A stretch of 64,000 bases of DNA from Romanomermis culicivorax (taxonomy: Eukaryota > Nematoda > Enoplea > Mermithida > Mermithidae): positions 186,001-250,000 of the forward strand of contig CAWUHX010000284.1 of NCBI GenBank assembly GCA_963922205.1, in the 5' to 3' direction. Under the pieces are notes generated by a model. That model was not told the DNA's origin, searched no databases, and saw only the letters and a list, made by a program, of their open reading frames with translations. Both the position numbers and the translations under genes were made by a program. Positions 34,965-44,490 of this stretch are shown piece by piece; within the stretch, counting starts at the first letter, position 1, and each line of letters starts with the position of its first letter.

Positions 34965-35988
34965 CACTGTTTTTTTTCCCCCGGGCCTTTTCCCCAAATG
35001 GGGAAAGGGATCAAAATTTTTTTCCCCATTTTCTCGAAGTCGTTTTTTCGCTTAAAAATGCTCACAGACGCTTTATTTACGTGTTTTTGGGCTTTTTCAG
35101 GTCTTCTGGTGTTTTTAGACCCGTTAATTCATCAAAATTGAGGAAAAAATTGAAATTTTCGAGTTCGAAGTTTAATCTACAAGCATTGGAACAAACTTTC
35201 AAGCAAACTATCCAAAAGCATAATCACTTTGAATTACATGAGAAATCGATGGTTAAGTTCTCCATGTTGACAAGTGAGAACCTAAAAGGGATCTTAATCT
35301 TTCCGGCGCGTAGCGCCGGAAAAATTTTTCGGGTATTGATATTCTGCGACGCTAGAAAATCAATTTTCCGAACGTTTATTTCAAGAAGTAGATTTGAATT
35401 TTGTGTTCAAAAGTCGTAATTTCTAGAATTTTACTTGAAAAATTTTAAAACCAGTATATAATTTATTTGTAAACTCTCATACTTTGGTCGAAAATATATG
35501 AGTAAGCAGAGTATAAATTTCCGAAAGATATTTCCATGAAGCATTTAAATTGATTTTACGTTAGAAAAGAAATAATTGCATCAAAAAGCTTAGAGACTTG
35601 ACGTATTGATCTTTCTCAAAAGGAAAAAATGCGAATCTTCATTAAATATAAATATCATGATAAAATATTGAAGATTACCAATGAAAACATGAGATAATAC
35701 GTTCAAGATGATGAAAACTATTACAGATTATATGATAAATGAAAGTAGACATGCTAAAAGCCGCGCCAGGGATTAGTAATGCGTAATAATGATTATTAAA
35801 GTTATAATCGGCGCGAAGCGCCGGAAAATTTTGAGATTATGACCTTCTAAAATGCACCAAAATGCATCTTTTCTGTATCCGATCCCCAAAATTTTCTTCC
35901 CCATATGGGGAAAGAGCCCAAAATTTTTTTCCCCTTTCCGAATTTTTTTTCCCGAAAAAGCACGATTTGGGGAAAAAAAAAAACAGTG
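34965..35988 (-). mobile_element. A-family element A3, 1,024 bp
   Basis: Termini CACTGTTTTTTTTCCCCC and GGGGAAAAAAAAAAACAGTG. Perfect 8-bp TSD CACCACAC (34957-34964, 35989-35996). This is an independent insertion into a different target from A1/A2, which defines the family ends firmly. GC palindromes at 35303 and 35808. Confidence 0.9.
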
Positions 35989-36735
35989 CACCACACCCAC
36001 CTTATAGCGTTATAATGATGAGTGTATATACAGTATATCTGTCGAAGTATCGATTTTTGTAGCCAAAAGACTAACTTGCTCATCAAACTACAAACTAGCC
36101 AAAAAAGATAAATTGGCCTGGCCCCTCACAATGTGTCGTAGTTAACGCTCATTTTAGTAGTCAAAATTTTAATCAAATTGTTGAAAAGATTCCAAGAAAC
36201 AGCGAAATTTGCAAGAATATGTGCGGCACCTACGCCTTGACCTCCCGCGGAGCATGCGACCTGACCCCTCACAATGTGTGGCACTTAACGCTCATTTCAG
36301 TAGTCAATATTTTAATCAAATTGTTGAAAAGATTCCAAGAAACAGCGCAATTTGCAAGAATATGTGTGGCACCTTACCCCTTGACTTCCCGCGGGGCATG
36401 TGGCCTGGCCCCTCACAATGTGTCGCACTTAACGCTCATTTCAGTAGTCAATATTTTAATCAAATTGTTGAAAAGATTCCAAGAAACAGCACAATTTGCA
36501 AGAAATTGTGCGGCGTCTTACCCCTTGGCCTCCCGCGGGTCGTGTGGTCGTGCCCAAGCCTCCCAAGGTGGTGTCCCTGCCGTTTGACGCGTTTTTAGCT
36601 CTTTATGGCTATTTTGGAAATTGATGAGCAAGTTGATCTTTTTGCTACAGTAATCGATAATCTGACAAATATACTGTATATACACTTATCATTATAACGC
36701 TATAGGGTAGTGTGCACCAGCTGCAGTAATACCAT
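35989..36735. mobile_element. Inverted-repeat element with internal 144-bp tandem repeats
   Basis: The left arm (from about 35990, TATAGCGTTATAATGATGAG, TATACAGTATAT) and right arm (about 36590-36735) are inverted copies of about 120 bp. Between them are three tandem units of 143-145 bp starting near 36117, 36260 and 36405 (CCCCTCACAATGTGT, TTGAAAAGATTCCAAGAAAC, CCCGCGG). The left arm seems to continue across A3 into 34941-34964, so A3 inserted in the arm. The overlapping ORFs across the units are repeat translations. Confidence 0.8.
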
Positions 36736-39460
36736 GAATTGAAACCCGGCGAATTTTCACATTTTTCCATTTTAGAAAGCATAAAAATGCAACTCTGGAC
36801 AGAAAACCCAATAACCTTATAAAAAGAGCAGTCAGGCCTCAAGTTGCACTGTGCAACTTGGCAGAAAAACTTTGGTTGCACAGCCCGAAATTTGGTTGCT
36901 GTGTGCAAAAAAACCCTGACCAGCAGGACAACGACCTTGTGTTTACAGTCTATCAGGATTTGCAACACAGACTTTATTCAACACGAAAAACATGATGAGT
37001 TATTCGAAACCATTCAACTGCAACTCGCTCAGAGGCAATACAGTTTGCTCAATTACTGACACCTTGAATACTATGCAGATTGTGATCCATCAACTCGCAG
37101 CTTTTCGACCAACTAGAAACTATAATCACTAAAAATTTTTTGCTTTTTATACATAATTTCACACAATTCACATTAATTAATTGATTAATTCCACTTAATT
37201 CAATCACATAATTTTGCTCAGAGAGCATTGGAAATAGATTTTTCTGACTTTCTGTGTTGAAAAATACATAAACAGTAACAAAACGAGAATCCACATTCAA
37301 TTTGGTTGCCTTCACTTTTGCTAACATCAAAGAAATGATATACGCAGATGAAGTGCTCATCGTGATGATACTTTGAAAGTTGTCATATTCCAGTTGCTGG
37401 CTCATAGCTGATGTCTTTTCTATTGTTTCAGTAGCAGCAACATCATTAGACTTTCAGCAGCTGATGCAGGTTTTATCTGAATTTTCACTTATCTATTGGA
37501 TGTGTAAAAGTTCTCTAGTTTTGTTATACATACAGTGAATTTTAAACAAGGCCTAGGAGCTTGACAAGAATTATCCATATGCTCAGTTGTAAGAATATAA
37601 TAACAAAGTTTAAGTACAAAGATTTTAGCTCTCACAGGTTAGACAGTATTAAAAGTGGTGCACTGATCACGATAATGGCTGCTGTGACAAAATGCACATG
37701 AAATATTGTACTTTATACGATTGAGCAGGAATTCTTTAAGCACTTGCAATGAAAAAGGCAACTATGGATGAAACTTGCACTTGATTTTGGAAACCAAAAC
37801 AAGTGACTGGTATTTATAATATACTACAGTATACTCCCTCCTTATTAGAAATAATACAGTGCAAATTTTTGAGAAGTGTGTTCATCTTCTATTCTTCAGT
37901 TAATTGTTTGAGTTCTGCGAGTTCAATGACAATATGGAAAAAATGTGGCTTCTGTTTAGGAGATGGTAAGGGAAGATCACTGTGGCACTGTTCAAGAAAT
38001 TACGCTAGTAGCATTCAAAAAAGTTTACATGAAAACTTGCAAATGAGCAAGGTTTTTGCACATTGGTTGCTTAGACTGTTGGGAGCAAAGATAAATAACA
38101 TCAGAGCCGATACATGCAAGTTCTTATTGTTGGAGTTGGAGATATATGTCATCGAGCTATAAAATTTTTGTAGGTGCCTGATTACTGTTGGTGAGAAAAC
38201 ATTAGACTAATACAATCCTGAGATAAAGGCTTAATCCATGCAATGCAGAAAAGGGCACACCAGTGAAGGAAAAATACCATTTGTCAGCGAAATTCTGGGC
38301 TAAATTTTATAAGTTGGTTCCCGGCCTTCAGTACATGAGTTGTTTGTTAATTTTCAGCATGGATTTCTGTGACTAGTGAGTAGACATTTATTCTTCCTTT
38401 AAAATTGTCCTTAGGCATAGGCTTAAGGTACAGCAGTCTCCCTCAAGGGCGCAGCACTGTTGAGGCTCTTCAAATGAAGTTGTTAGTTAAAATAGTATCT
38501 TATGTAATGATAGTAAAGTCAATCTTAGTATCTTAGTCAATCCTAGTAAAAATGGTCTTAAAGGAATATAGTGTTTATACTTTCTGGTGAAATTATGTAG
38601 TGGTAAACGCATCAAGTCCATAGGCTGGTGGACCAGGTTCGATTCTTGAAGTAGGTAGGATTTTTCTGTAGTGACAAGGACTATGTGAGATGTGTGCAGA
38701 TTTTATACAAATGAATTCCTGAATGCCATGAATGCCTGGATTTTCGAACTGATATGGATAGCTGGCATCTTGAGGAGTCCAAAAATTCCAGTTTGTACCA
38801 TAATTTTGAAGGGAACTGACTTCTAAAAAAATTCCGAATTCTGGACAGTTGGTATATAAATGAAAAGTAAAAACAAAGCATAGTCACAGCTAAGAATTGA
38901 AAGGAGAACAACATTTTTTGGCGCGGAGCACCGAAAATTTTTGAGGTTTTTCTGTCAAAATAAATTTCACACCATGAACTTTGAGAAAATTCAAGGACAT
39001 TTCTCTTTTTTTCCAGAATTCAAGGAAAATTTCAGGATTTCAAGGATGGCTTTCAAAAATAAGGACAATTCAAGGAAATCAAAGATGCACATGAACCCTG
39101 TTAATATTAGCTAATCTTATTTGGCCCGAACGTGAACAAATCTAACATCGAATATTATGTTTGTATTATCGCAGCATAGGTTGTCAATGACTGATAAATG
39201 AATAGCAATTCTGGACTTCCTCTGTCTCTTAATTGAGTGAGATTAGGAACTGAAGTTCATATTTTTGGTTTTTGGTTTAAACACAAAATGGACGTTGTTG
39301 GCCAAAAATTTGAGATCAAAAATTTATGCAACTTTCGAGTTCCTTTTGCTGAGAAAGGCTTTTTTAGGCTGAATTTTCTCGAAAAGCTACATCTTCCATG
39401 TTTTCTTCAAGTCGTTTTTTGCTTATAAGAGTAAATGGAAGCATTTTTAGTCAGGCTATG
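36736..39460. other. Intergenic DNA with H repeat, SINE-like copy and two unassigned ORFs
   Basis: An H repeat (palindromic AAGTTGCACTGTGCAACTT plus GGTTGCACAG) is at 36775-36925. ORFs at 37049-37405 (minus, 118 aa) and 37803-38162 (plus, 119 aa) lie in less repetitive DNA. I recognise no domain in either, and neither has neighbouring exons I could join. A tRNA-derived repeat is at 38410-38670 and a GC palindrome remnant at 38929. Confidence 0.5.
38410..38670 (+). repeat. tRNA-derived SINE-like repeat with TTAGGC end, copy S2
   Basis: Plus-strand copy of S1: CTTAGGCATAGGCTTAAGG, GTTGAGGCTCTTCAAATGAA, A-box-like GTAGTGGTAAACGC, B box GGTTCGATTCT, then GTAGGATTTTTCTGTAG. Similarity to S1 stops right after that phrase, which marks the shared end. 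Confidence 0.78.
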
Positions 39461-40183
39461 GTGGGACACACTTTGAGGAATTTGCAATAACTCATCGACT
39501 AATCTTAATTTTAACCTGAAACTTATCTATGGGCAAGTTCAACCATTCTGTAATGTTGTCTGAAAATATATAGGCTCAGCATCGCTTGTAAGAGCAATGG
39601 TGAGCCTTTTTTTAAGTTATGCAATGTCCCACATTAGACTCGAATGGGGGCTAAAGTGGGACAATGGGGAAAATCGAACAAAAAATACAGTAATAATAGG
39701 AATTGAAGATAATTTTGACCTTGATTGTTCAAAATTTGAGGAATGAAAGTCAACATATTGAATCTCAAGTGCATTCAACCATGGAATCCCGACTTATTGG
39801 TTACATAGAAATTAAACTTTTTTGATGGCCATTTAAAATTAAATGATTAATTTTTTTGGTGGTTGACTCGGAAAGAACACTTTTATATTATAGATTCATC
39901 ATTATTCTATGAAAAACAACAAGATTTATGACTTTTAGATGTGTATTAAACATTCTGTAACAATTTTCCTACTGTCCCATATAGGACTGGACAAGTCTTA
40001 AGTGGGACATGCAGTTAACAACGTTTGGGTCAGTGTACTACTTTGCTTCATATTACTCTAAACAAAAGAGAATGCACAATTACTATTATAACACAAAAAA
40101 ACGATGATAATTGTTCAAATTACATAAAGCAATGATAAAATACCCAATTATCCGGTATTAATTGAGCATATTGTGTGATACAA

Positions 40184-40745
40184 CTATAACAGATGAAATA
40201 ATATTAAAATTGAGCATTCAAAATGCAACAGATCATATAAGTACTCGAAATCAACAGATTCAGCACATTTTTCGCAATAAAATACAGCACCAGAATTAAA
40301 ATTATTAGGCCAACATACCTCACAAAACCAGTCATGACATCCATAACATTGCACCCATTCGTTCCAATATTTCTTGCAACTGCCACATTCCTATTCAGTA
40401 TCAGATGTTTGTGCCCTTGATTTACCGCATTTCGATTTATTATTCTGAAATTTAGTGATTATATAGATAAAATTCAGAATAAATTCCAAAGACAAATGTG
40501 TCGGGTGCTAACTTTTTTCTTGGCTTCTCTGTCCTTCAATTTTTCCACAATGTCGACTGAGGTTAGTGCTTCACCATATTTTCCTACAAGAGGCATGCCA
40601 TGATTCTTGTCGAACTTTTTTTACTGAATTTGTTGCTCAAAAATGAAACAATGCTTTTTTCCAACTACAAACTCAAAGATGATGATTGGTGAAGCAGAGA
40701 AAAGTATATGGCACTGTTGTTGTCGACCACCTCAGCATCAGGGAC
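40184..40745 (-). pseudogene. Decayed transposase-like C-terminus with PHD-like zinc finger
   Basis: Two in-phase exons: 40513 up to about 40650 encodes NHGMPLVGKYGEALTSVDIV then EKLKDREAKKK. An intron (GTTAGC...TTTCAG) follows, and 40184-40444 encodes CGSCKKYW, WVQCYGCHDWFCEVCW and FYCEKCAES. The spacing C-x2-C, C-x2-C, C-x2-C, C-x2-C with WVQC resembles the PHD-type fingers ending many animal pogo/Tigger-like DDE transposases, whose linker has an A-LTS-x-LK-x-(K/R)E-KK pattern. A TAG stop falls between the linker and the finger, and upstream frames are broken. The family assignment is an inference. Confidence 0.5.
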
Positions 40746-40935
40746 AATCGTGTCATTGGCCGTATCTATTAAAATGTAGTATTAGTACCATTAATGAAAA
40801 AACTTGATATTATCATGTGGGAAATCAAATGGTTTAGTGAAAGTTTGCTTCAAAAGTTGGGGTAGCAAAACTCCAATAAATCCCACTAAGTCTAGAGAAT
40901 ACCCCAATATAAAAATCTCATAAAATTAGTTTTGT

Positions 40936-41954
40936 GTAATTCCATTTCAAGTGGTTTAATGGTCCCCATTTGACCATCTCAAAAATTCATGAAATTTTTA
41001 CCTGACGCACCCCTAGGTCTGGAATGAATAATGCTAAAGTTTTACTCTGATATCTCAGATACTCCCTAAGTTGTGGCAACCCAAACTTTTGGGTTCGCCC
41101 ATCACGTCATGGAAGATATGACAAAAGGGGAAGATGTGACAGAGCTCATTTTGTATGAATTTACATACCTAATGCCTGATAAAATAAATTTTTGAACTAG
41201 CACCTACATATATTTTAGTGTATGACAGGGTTGCTGCAAAACATAAATATTGTCATATTCAGAGTACTTTTTCAGCATGAAAAGCAAATGGGTCAAAATC
41301 AAAATAAGTGAGTTTTGAAGAGAAAACATACTCTTTCAAATGGAGGATAAATTATTGAGATTGAAAAAGGTACAGTTGAGATATACGATGCTAAAGTTAA
41401 CTTAAAATTTGCATAATTTTGTACACACACATGTTCAATAAGCTATATCTGCAAAACCAGAAGCAGAAAAAACACGGAATTTTGTGAATAGGAGCAAAGT
41501 TAACTTAAAACTTATAACCCAAGATATTAATGATTTCTGACCATCAGTTTCTGAGCTATGACTGCTCAAAGAGGCCACCATTGTTCCCGCGACAAATTTT
41601 TCCATGCTGTCAAAGGGAGTCTTGAGACTCGAAAAGAGGACTGCTATGGATGTAAGTAAAATAGTTGGAATAAGCGCAAAAAATTGTGCTAGGGTTGAAA
41701 ATTTGAGCCTAATTTATAAATTATTGGATCGGCAGTCACATGCCAAACTTGAGCTTTTGTCACGCCTTCAGCAACTGGATGGGTGACCCTGAAAGTTTGG
41801 GGCCCCACAACTTAGGAAGTATATAAGGTATCAAAGTAAAACTTTGGCATTATTCATTCCAGACCTAGGGGAGCATCTGGTAAAAATTTCATGAATTTTT
41901 GACATAGTTGAGTGAGGCACTTTTTCAAATTTGAATCACTTAACATGGAATTAC
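40936..41954. repeat. Foldback FB3: ~170-bp inverted arms
   Basis: Arms 40936-41103 and 41779-41954 are inverted copies (GTAATTCCAT, AAAAATTCATGAAATTTTTA, CCTAGGTCTGGAATGAATAA, CCTAAGTTGTGG). The interior has no coding sequence. It lies within the candidate transposon at 39461-42430. Confidence 0.82.
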
Positions 41955-42461
41955 CCCTTTTTTACTTACCATCAGGTTTGGAATCTCTTTCACCAAAAAT
42001 GTATCCTTGTTGCGAATGTTTAATTTTTGGCAACATGATTCTAAACAACAAAGTCATATGGTAATTATGTATGTCTAAAGTGGGATAAGTTGGTGTCCCA
42101 CATTAGACAGGTAGCGAATTTTTCTATCTCTCAATCTACTTGAACTGAAACAAAATTTTTTCATAGACTTGTAAAACATCAAAAACTATACCTCCAAGCA
42201 AAATTTCAGACAAATCCACTGAAGATAACCAAAGTTTTTATGTTTTGAAAATCGTAAATTTCAGGAATGATGCCTTTCAAAATGATGTTGAAAATGATGT
42301 ACAACACAGTTAAACATTTAAACAGCGCCATTCTTAAAGAGGAAAAACTTGCATATCTGAAAATATATAAAAGCATTCTTGTTATATAACCCTACATAAG
42401 ATGTTCATGTTTTTATGAAGTGTGTCCCACTTTCAACCCTGTCCCACATTGGCCCATTTAT

Positions 42462-42638
42462 CCTACCTGTAATTGGGCACTTGTCCAGCCCTGTACCCAA
42501 CCCCTCCAGACTCGAAAAAAAGAAAAAATTGGCCGAAAAGTGCCTTTTTTGGGAAAAATTTCGACTTTTTCCGACCCCCTCCCAAAAATTCCGGGTTTAC
42601 TCCCCCCCCCCCAACTGGTCGGACCTCTCACAGGTATA
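42462..42638 (-). mobile_element. D-family MITE copy, degenerate
   Basis: On the minus strand it begins TATACCTGTGAGAGG and CCGACCAGTTGGGG, then G-runs. It ends at TTACAGGTAGG. No TSD was found. An H repeat follows at 42650. Confidence 0.72.
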
Positions 42639-42649
42639 TCTTTCAGGTA

Positions 42650-44262
42650 TGTTTATAATCCATAAAAATGCATCTCCAGACAGTAAACCCTATAACCTAA
42701 TCAAAAGGGGAGTCAGGCTTCAAGTTGCACTGTGCAACTTGACAGAAAAAACTTGGTTGCACATGTCACATGCCGACAAATTTCGTCCAACCTCACATGA
42801 TTCACATCATATTTTTCTGTTACATTTTTCGCCACTTTTTGTTTACAGTAACTTATGTTAATCTTGCGTTGTGTTTTTATAATTTTTACATGCATCTTCT
42901 GTGTGTATTTTTTTGTGTTTTGTTTCTGTTTTATTTTTGCACTTTTATTTTCGTTACGATTTATTATTTTTCTGTTTTTTTATTTCCATTACAATTTATT
43001 ATTTTTTTTAGACTACAGTATGTAACCCACTAGTCAGAATTTCTGTTAAAGATAAGCTCTCCGAGCTCATCACTATAATTGGAGCACAATGTGCATCTCT
43101 TATCAGCAAAAACTAGCAACGTTTCACAATGTGAAATGCCTAGTTGGAAATTCTCTTTAGATGACGTTCATATGTTTAGCATGGAGAGTGAAACTCGCCC
43201 CAATGCTTAATGTAGTGAACTGGAAAATGTCTATGTGACCATAGGCATCTTCTGCAGCGATTTCCGCTGTAGAAGTTAGCTTGGGTGTGTCTTAGCTCGG
43301 CCCAAGGCATACTGTAGATTACAGGGCCCTTTAAAAGGGCTTGTTTCTTTAGTTTTGCACCCATTTTTGGGCCTAAACCGTCTTCTGCATTCTCAGCTTA
43401 CAACTCCACATTCGTCAACATCCTTTATTATAAATTTACATATTTTGCCTGCATCCACCGCCTTTCTTTAATAAATTTACATATTCGCCTTTGGTGCCCC
43501 TTGCATTCGTACGTTACCATATTCCGACCTAGGAGTTTACCCCGTCGCCTGTTGATGGAGAACCTCCATCGCCTTCCCAAGGAACGTTTTGATACCATCG
43601 CTCGACGACTCACAGTTGCCGACCCTCCACGCCGAATCGCTTTCGGATTACCATATCCACTTCCCCGTTGTCCCTAGGACCCGGGCTTGACCCTTGACCC
43701 ATCCCCCCCAGCGCCGAGTACTTTGAGAAGAGGATTTAGTGAGTCTTTTCAAGGGTTATTATTGTTGAGGGTATATTTGTGGGAATCCTCCTTAAGCCAG
43801 TTTTCCCTTGAGAGTACCCTCAGTTGAGAAAGCCCTTGAACCCTTAAGGTCAGGGCCAATTAGGGGATTTAGGTTGACAATCGGGTCCCCTACAGTAAGC
43901 CATTCCACGAATGGCACAGTCCCTCATTCTCAGTGAATGAGGACTAGGGATTGTCACCCCTGACCCGGCAGTGTTGTTCATTATTCTACAGCTGAATCCT
44001 AGGACAAGGCCGAGGTACACCATAGGTTTTCCTGTGGTAGTACCAGCTGGGTTAGGTTCCCGCACTGACTACCCAAAGGAGCCATCCAACAGGGTCACAG
44101 CATGTCACTCACAGTCATGGCTGTATTTCCTACGGGATATGGTATGGGTTTTCTCATCAATGTGACTGATCACCTAATCTACTTAATGTGACATGGCTCC
44201 CTAGTCAGTTAATGTGACACACACTTGAACAGCCACCCGAAAGGTTGCTGTGTGCAAAAAAA
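42650..44262 (+). repeat. H repeat interrupted by an LTR-like insertion
   Basis: The left part (42650-42763, AAGTTGCACTGTGCAACTT then TTGGTTGCACA) and right part (44224-44262, GGTTGCTGTGTGCAAAAAAA) together match the intact copy at 36775-36925. A partial copy is at 29905-29990. Confidence 0.75.
42764..44219. mobile_element. Probable solo LTR, 1,456 bp
   Basis: Begins TGTCACAT and ends ATGTGACA (TG...CA with inverted ends) and is flanked by the 4-bp direct repeat CACA (42760-42763, 44220-44223). It splits an H repeat cleanly. No gag, pol or primer-binding site is visible, so only one LTR remains, if the call is right. The centre (43200-44100) is GC-richer than the surroundings. Short ORFs there were not recognised. 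Confidence 0.6.
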
Positions 44263-44408
44263 TAGTTACTGATGTTGTTCATCATGTTTTGCAAAAGCCT
44301 ACAGTAAAATAGTTGTGCTCTCGATATTTAAAGTGATACGTACCTTTTGGCAGTTCACATAAGAATTTAGTCAACACTACTACTTATTGTAATTGTGTAT
44401 GTGCAGAC

Positions 44409-44490
44409 CATACATGCACAGCATTTAATATTTGCTGGAGGTCGGTCATAGGTTAGACATTTTTGGTTTTCTTTCCTCTCGATAAAAATT
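44409..44490 (+). mobile_element. E-family MITE fragment
   Basis: Starts CATACATGCACAGCAT and continues TTTGCTGGAGGTCGGTCA, matching the left end of the E elements at 47589 and 63436. The rest is missing. Confidence 0.7.

Larger units (their letters stand above)
39461..42430. mobile_element. Candidate ~3-kb DNA transposon with GTGGGACACAC ends
   Basis: GTGGGACACAC at 39461-39471 is matched by GTGTGTCCCAC at 42420-42430. Further inverted pairs of TGTCCCA(C)/(G)TGGGACA lie inside near 39630-39667, 39974-40014 and 42073-42107, as subterminal repeats. The enclosed minus-strand transposase-like fragment (40184-40745) supports an autonomous origin. The exact ends and TSD are not settled. Confidence 0.5.

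Noticed and set aside
31639-35419. Repeated plus-strand ORFs of 60-155 codons
   Set aside because: They recur with the 1.745-kb period because they lie in tandem copies of the non-coding A element. Copies of a transposon are not independent genes.
36209-36598. ORFs of 122-129 codons with internal repeats
   Set aside because: Three in-frame passes through the 144-bp tandem unit explain both, in two frames at once. No evidence of translation.
37049-38162. Two ORFs of 118-119 codons as genes
   Set aside because: No recognised domain, no splice partners and no clear codon bias. Mentioned under the region but not called.
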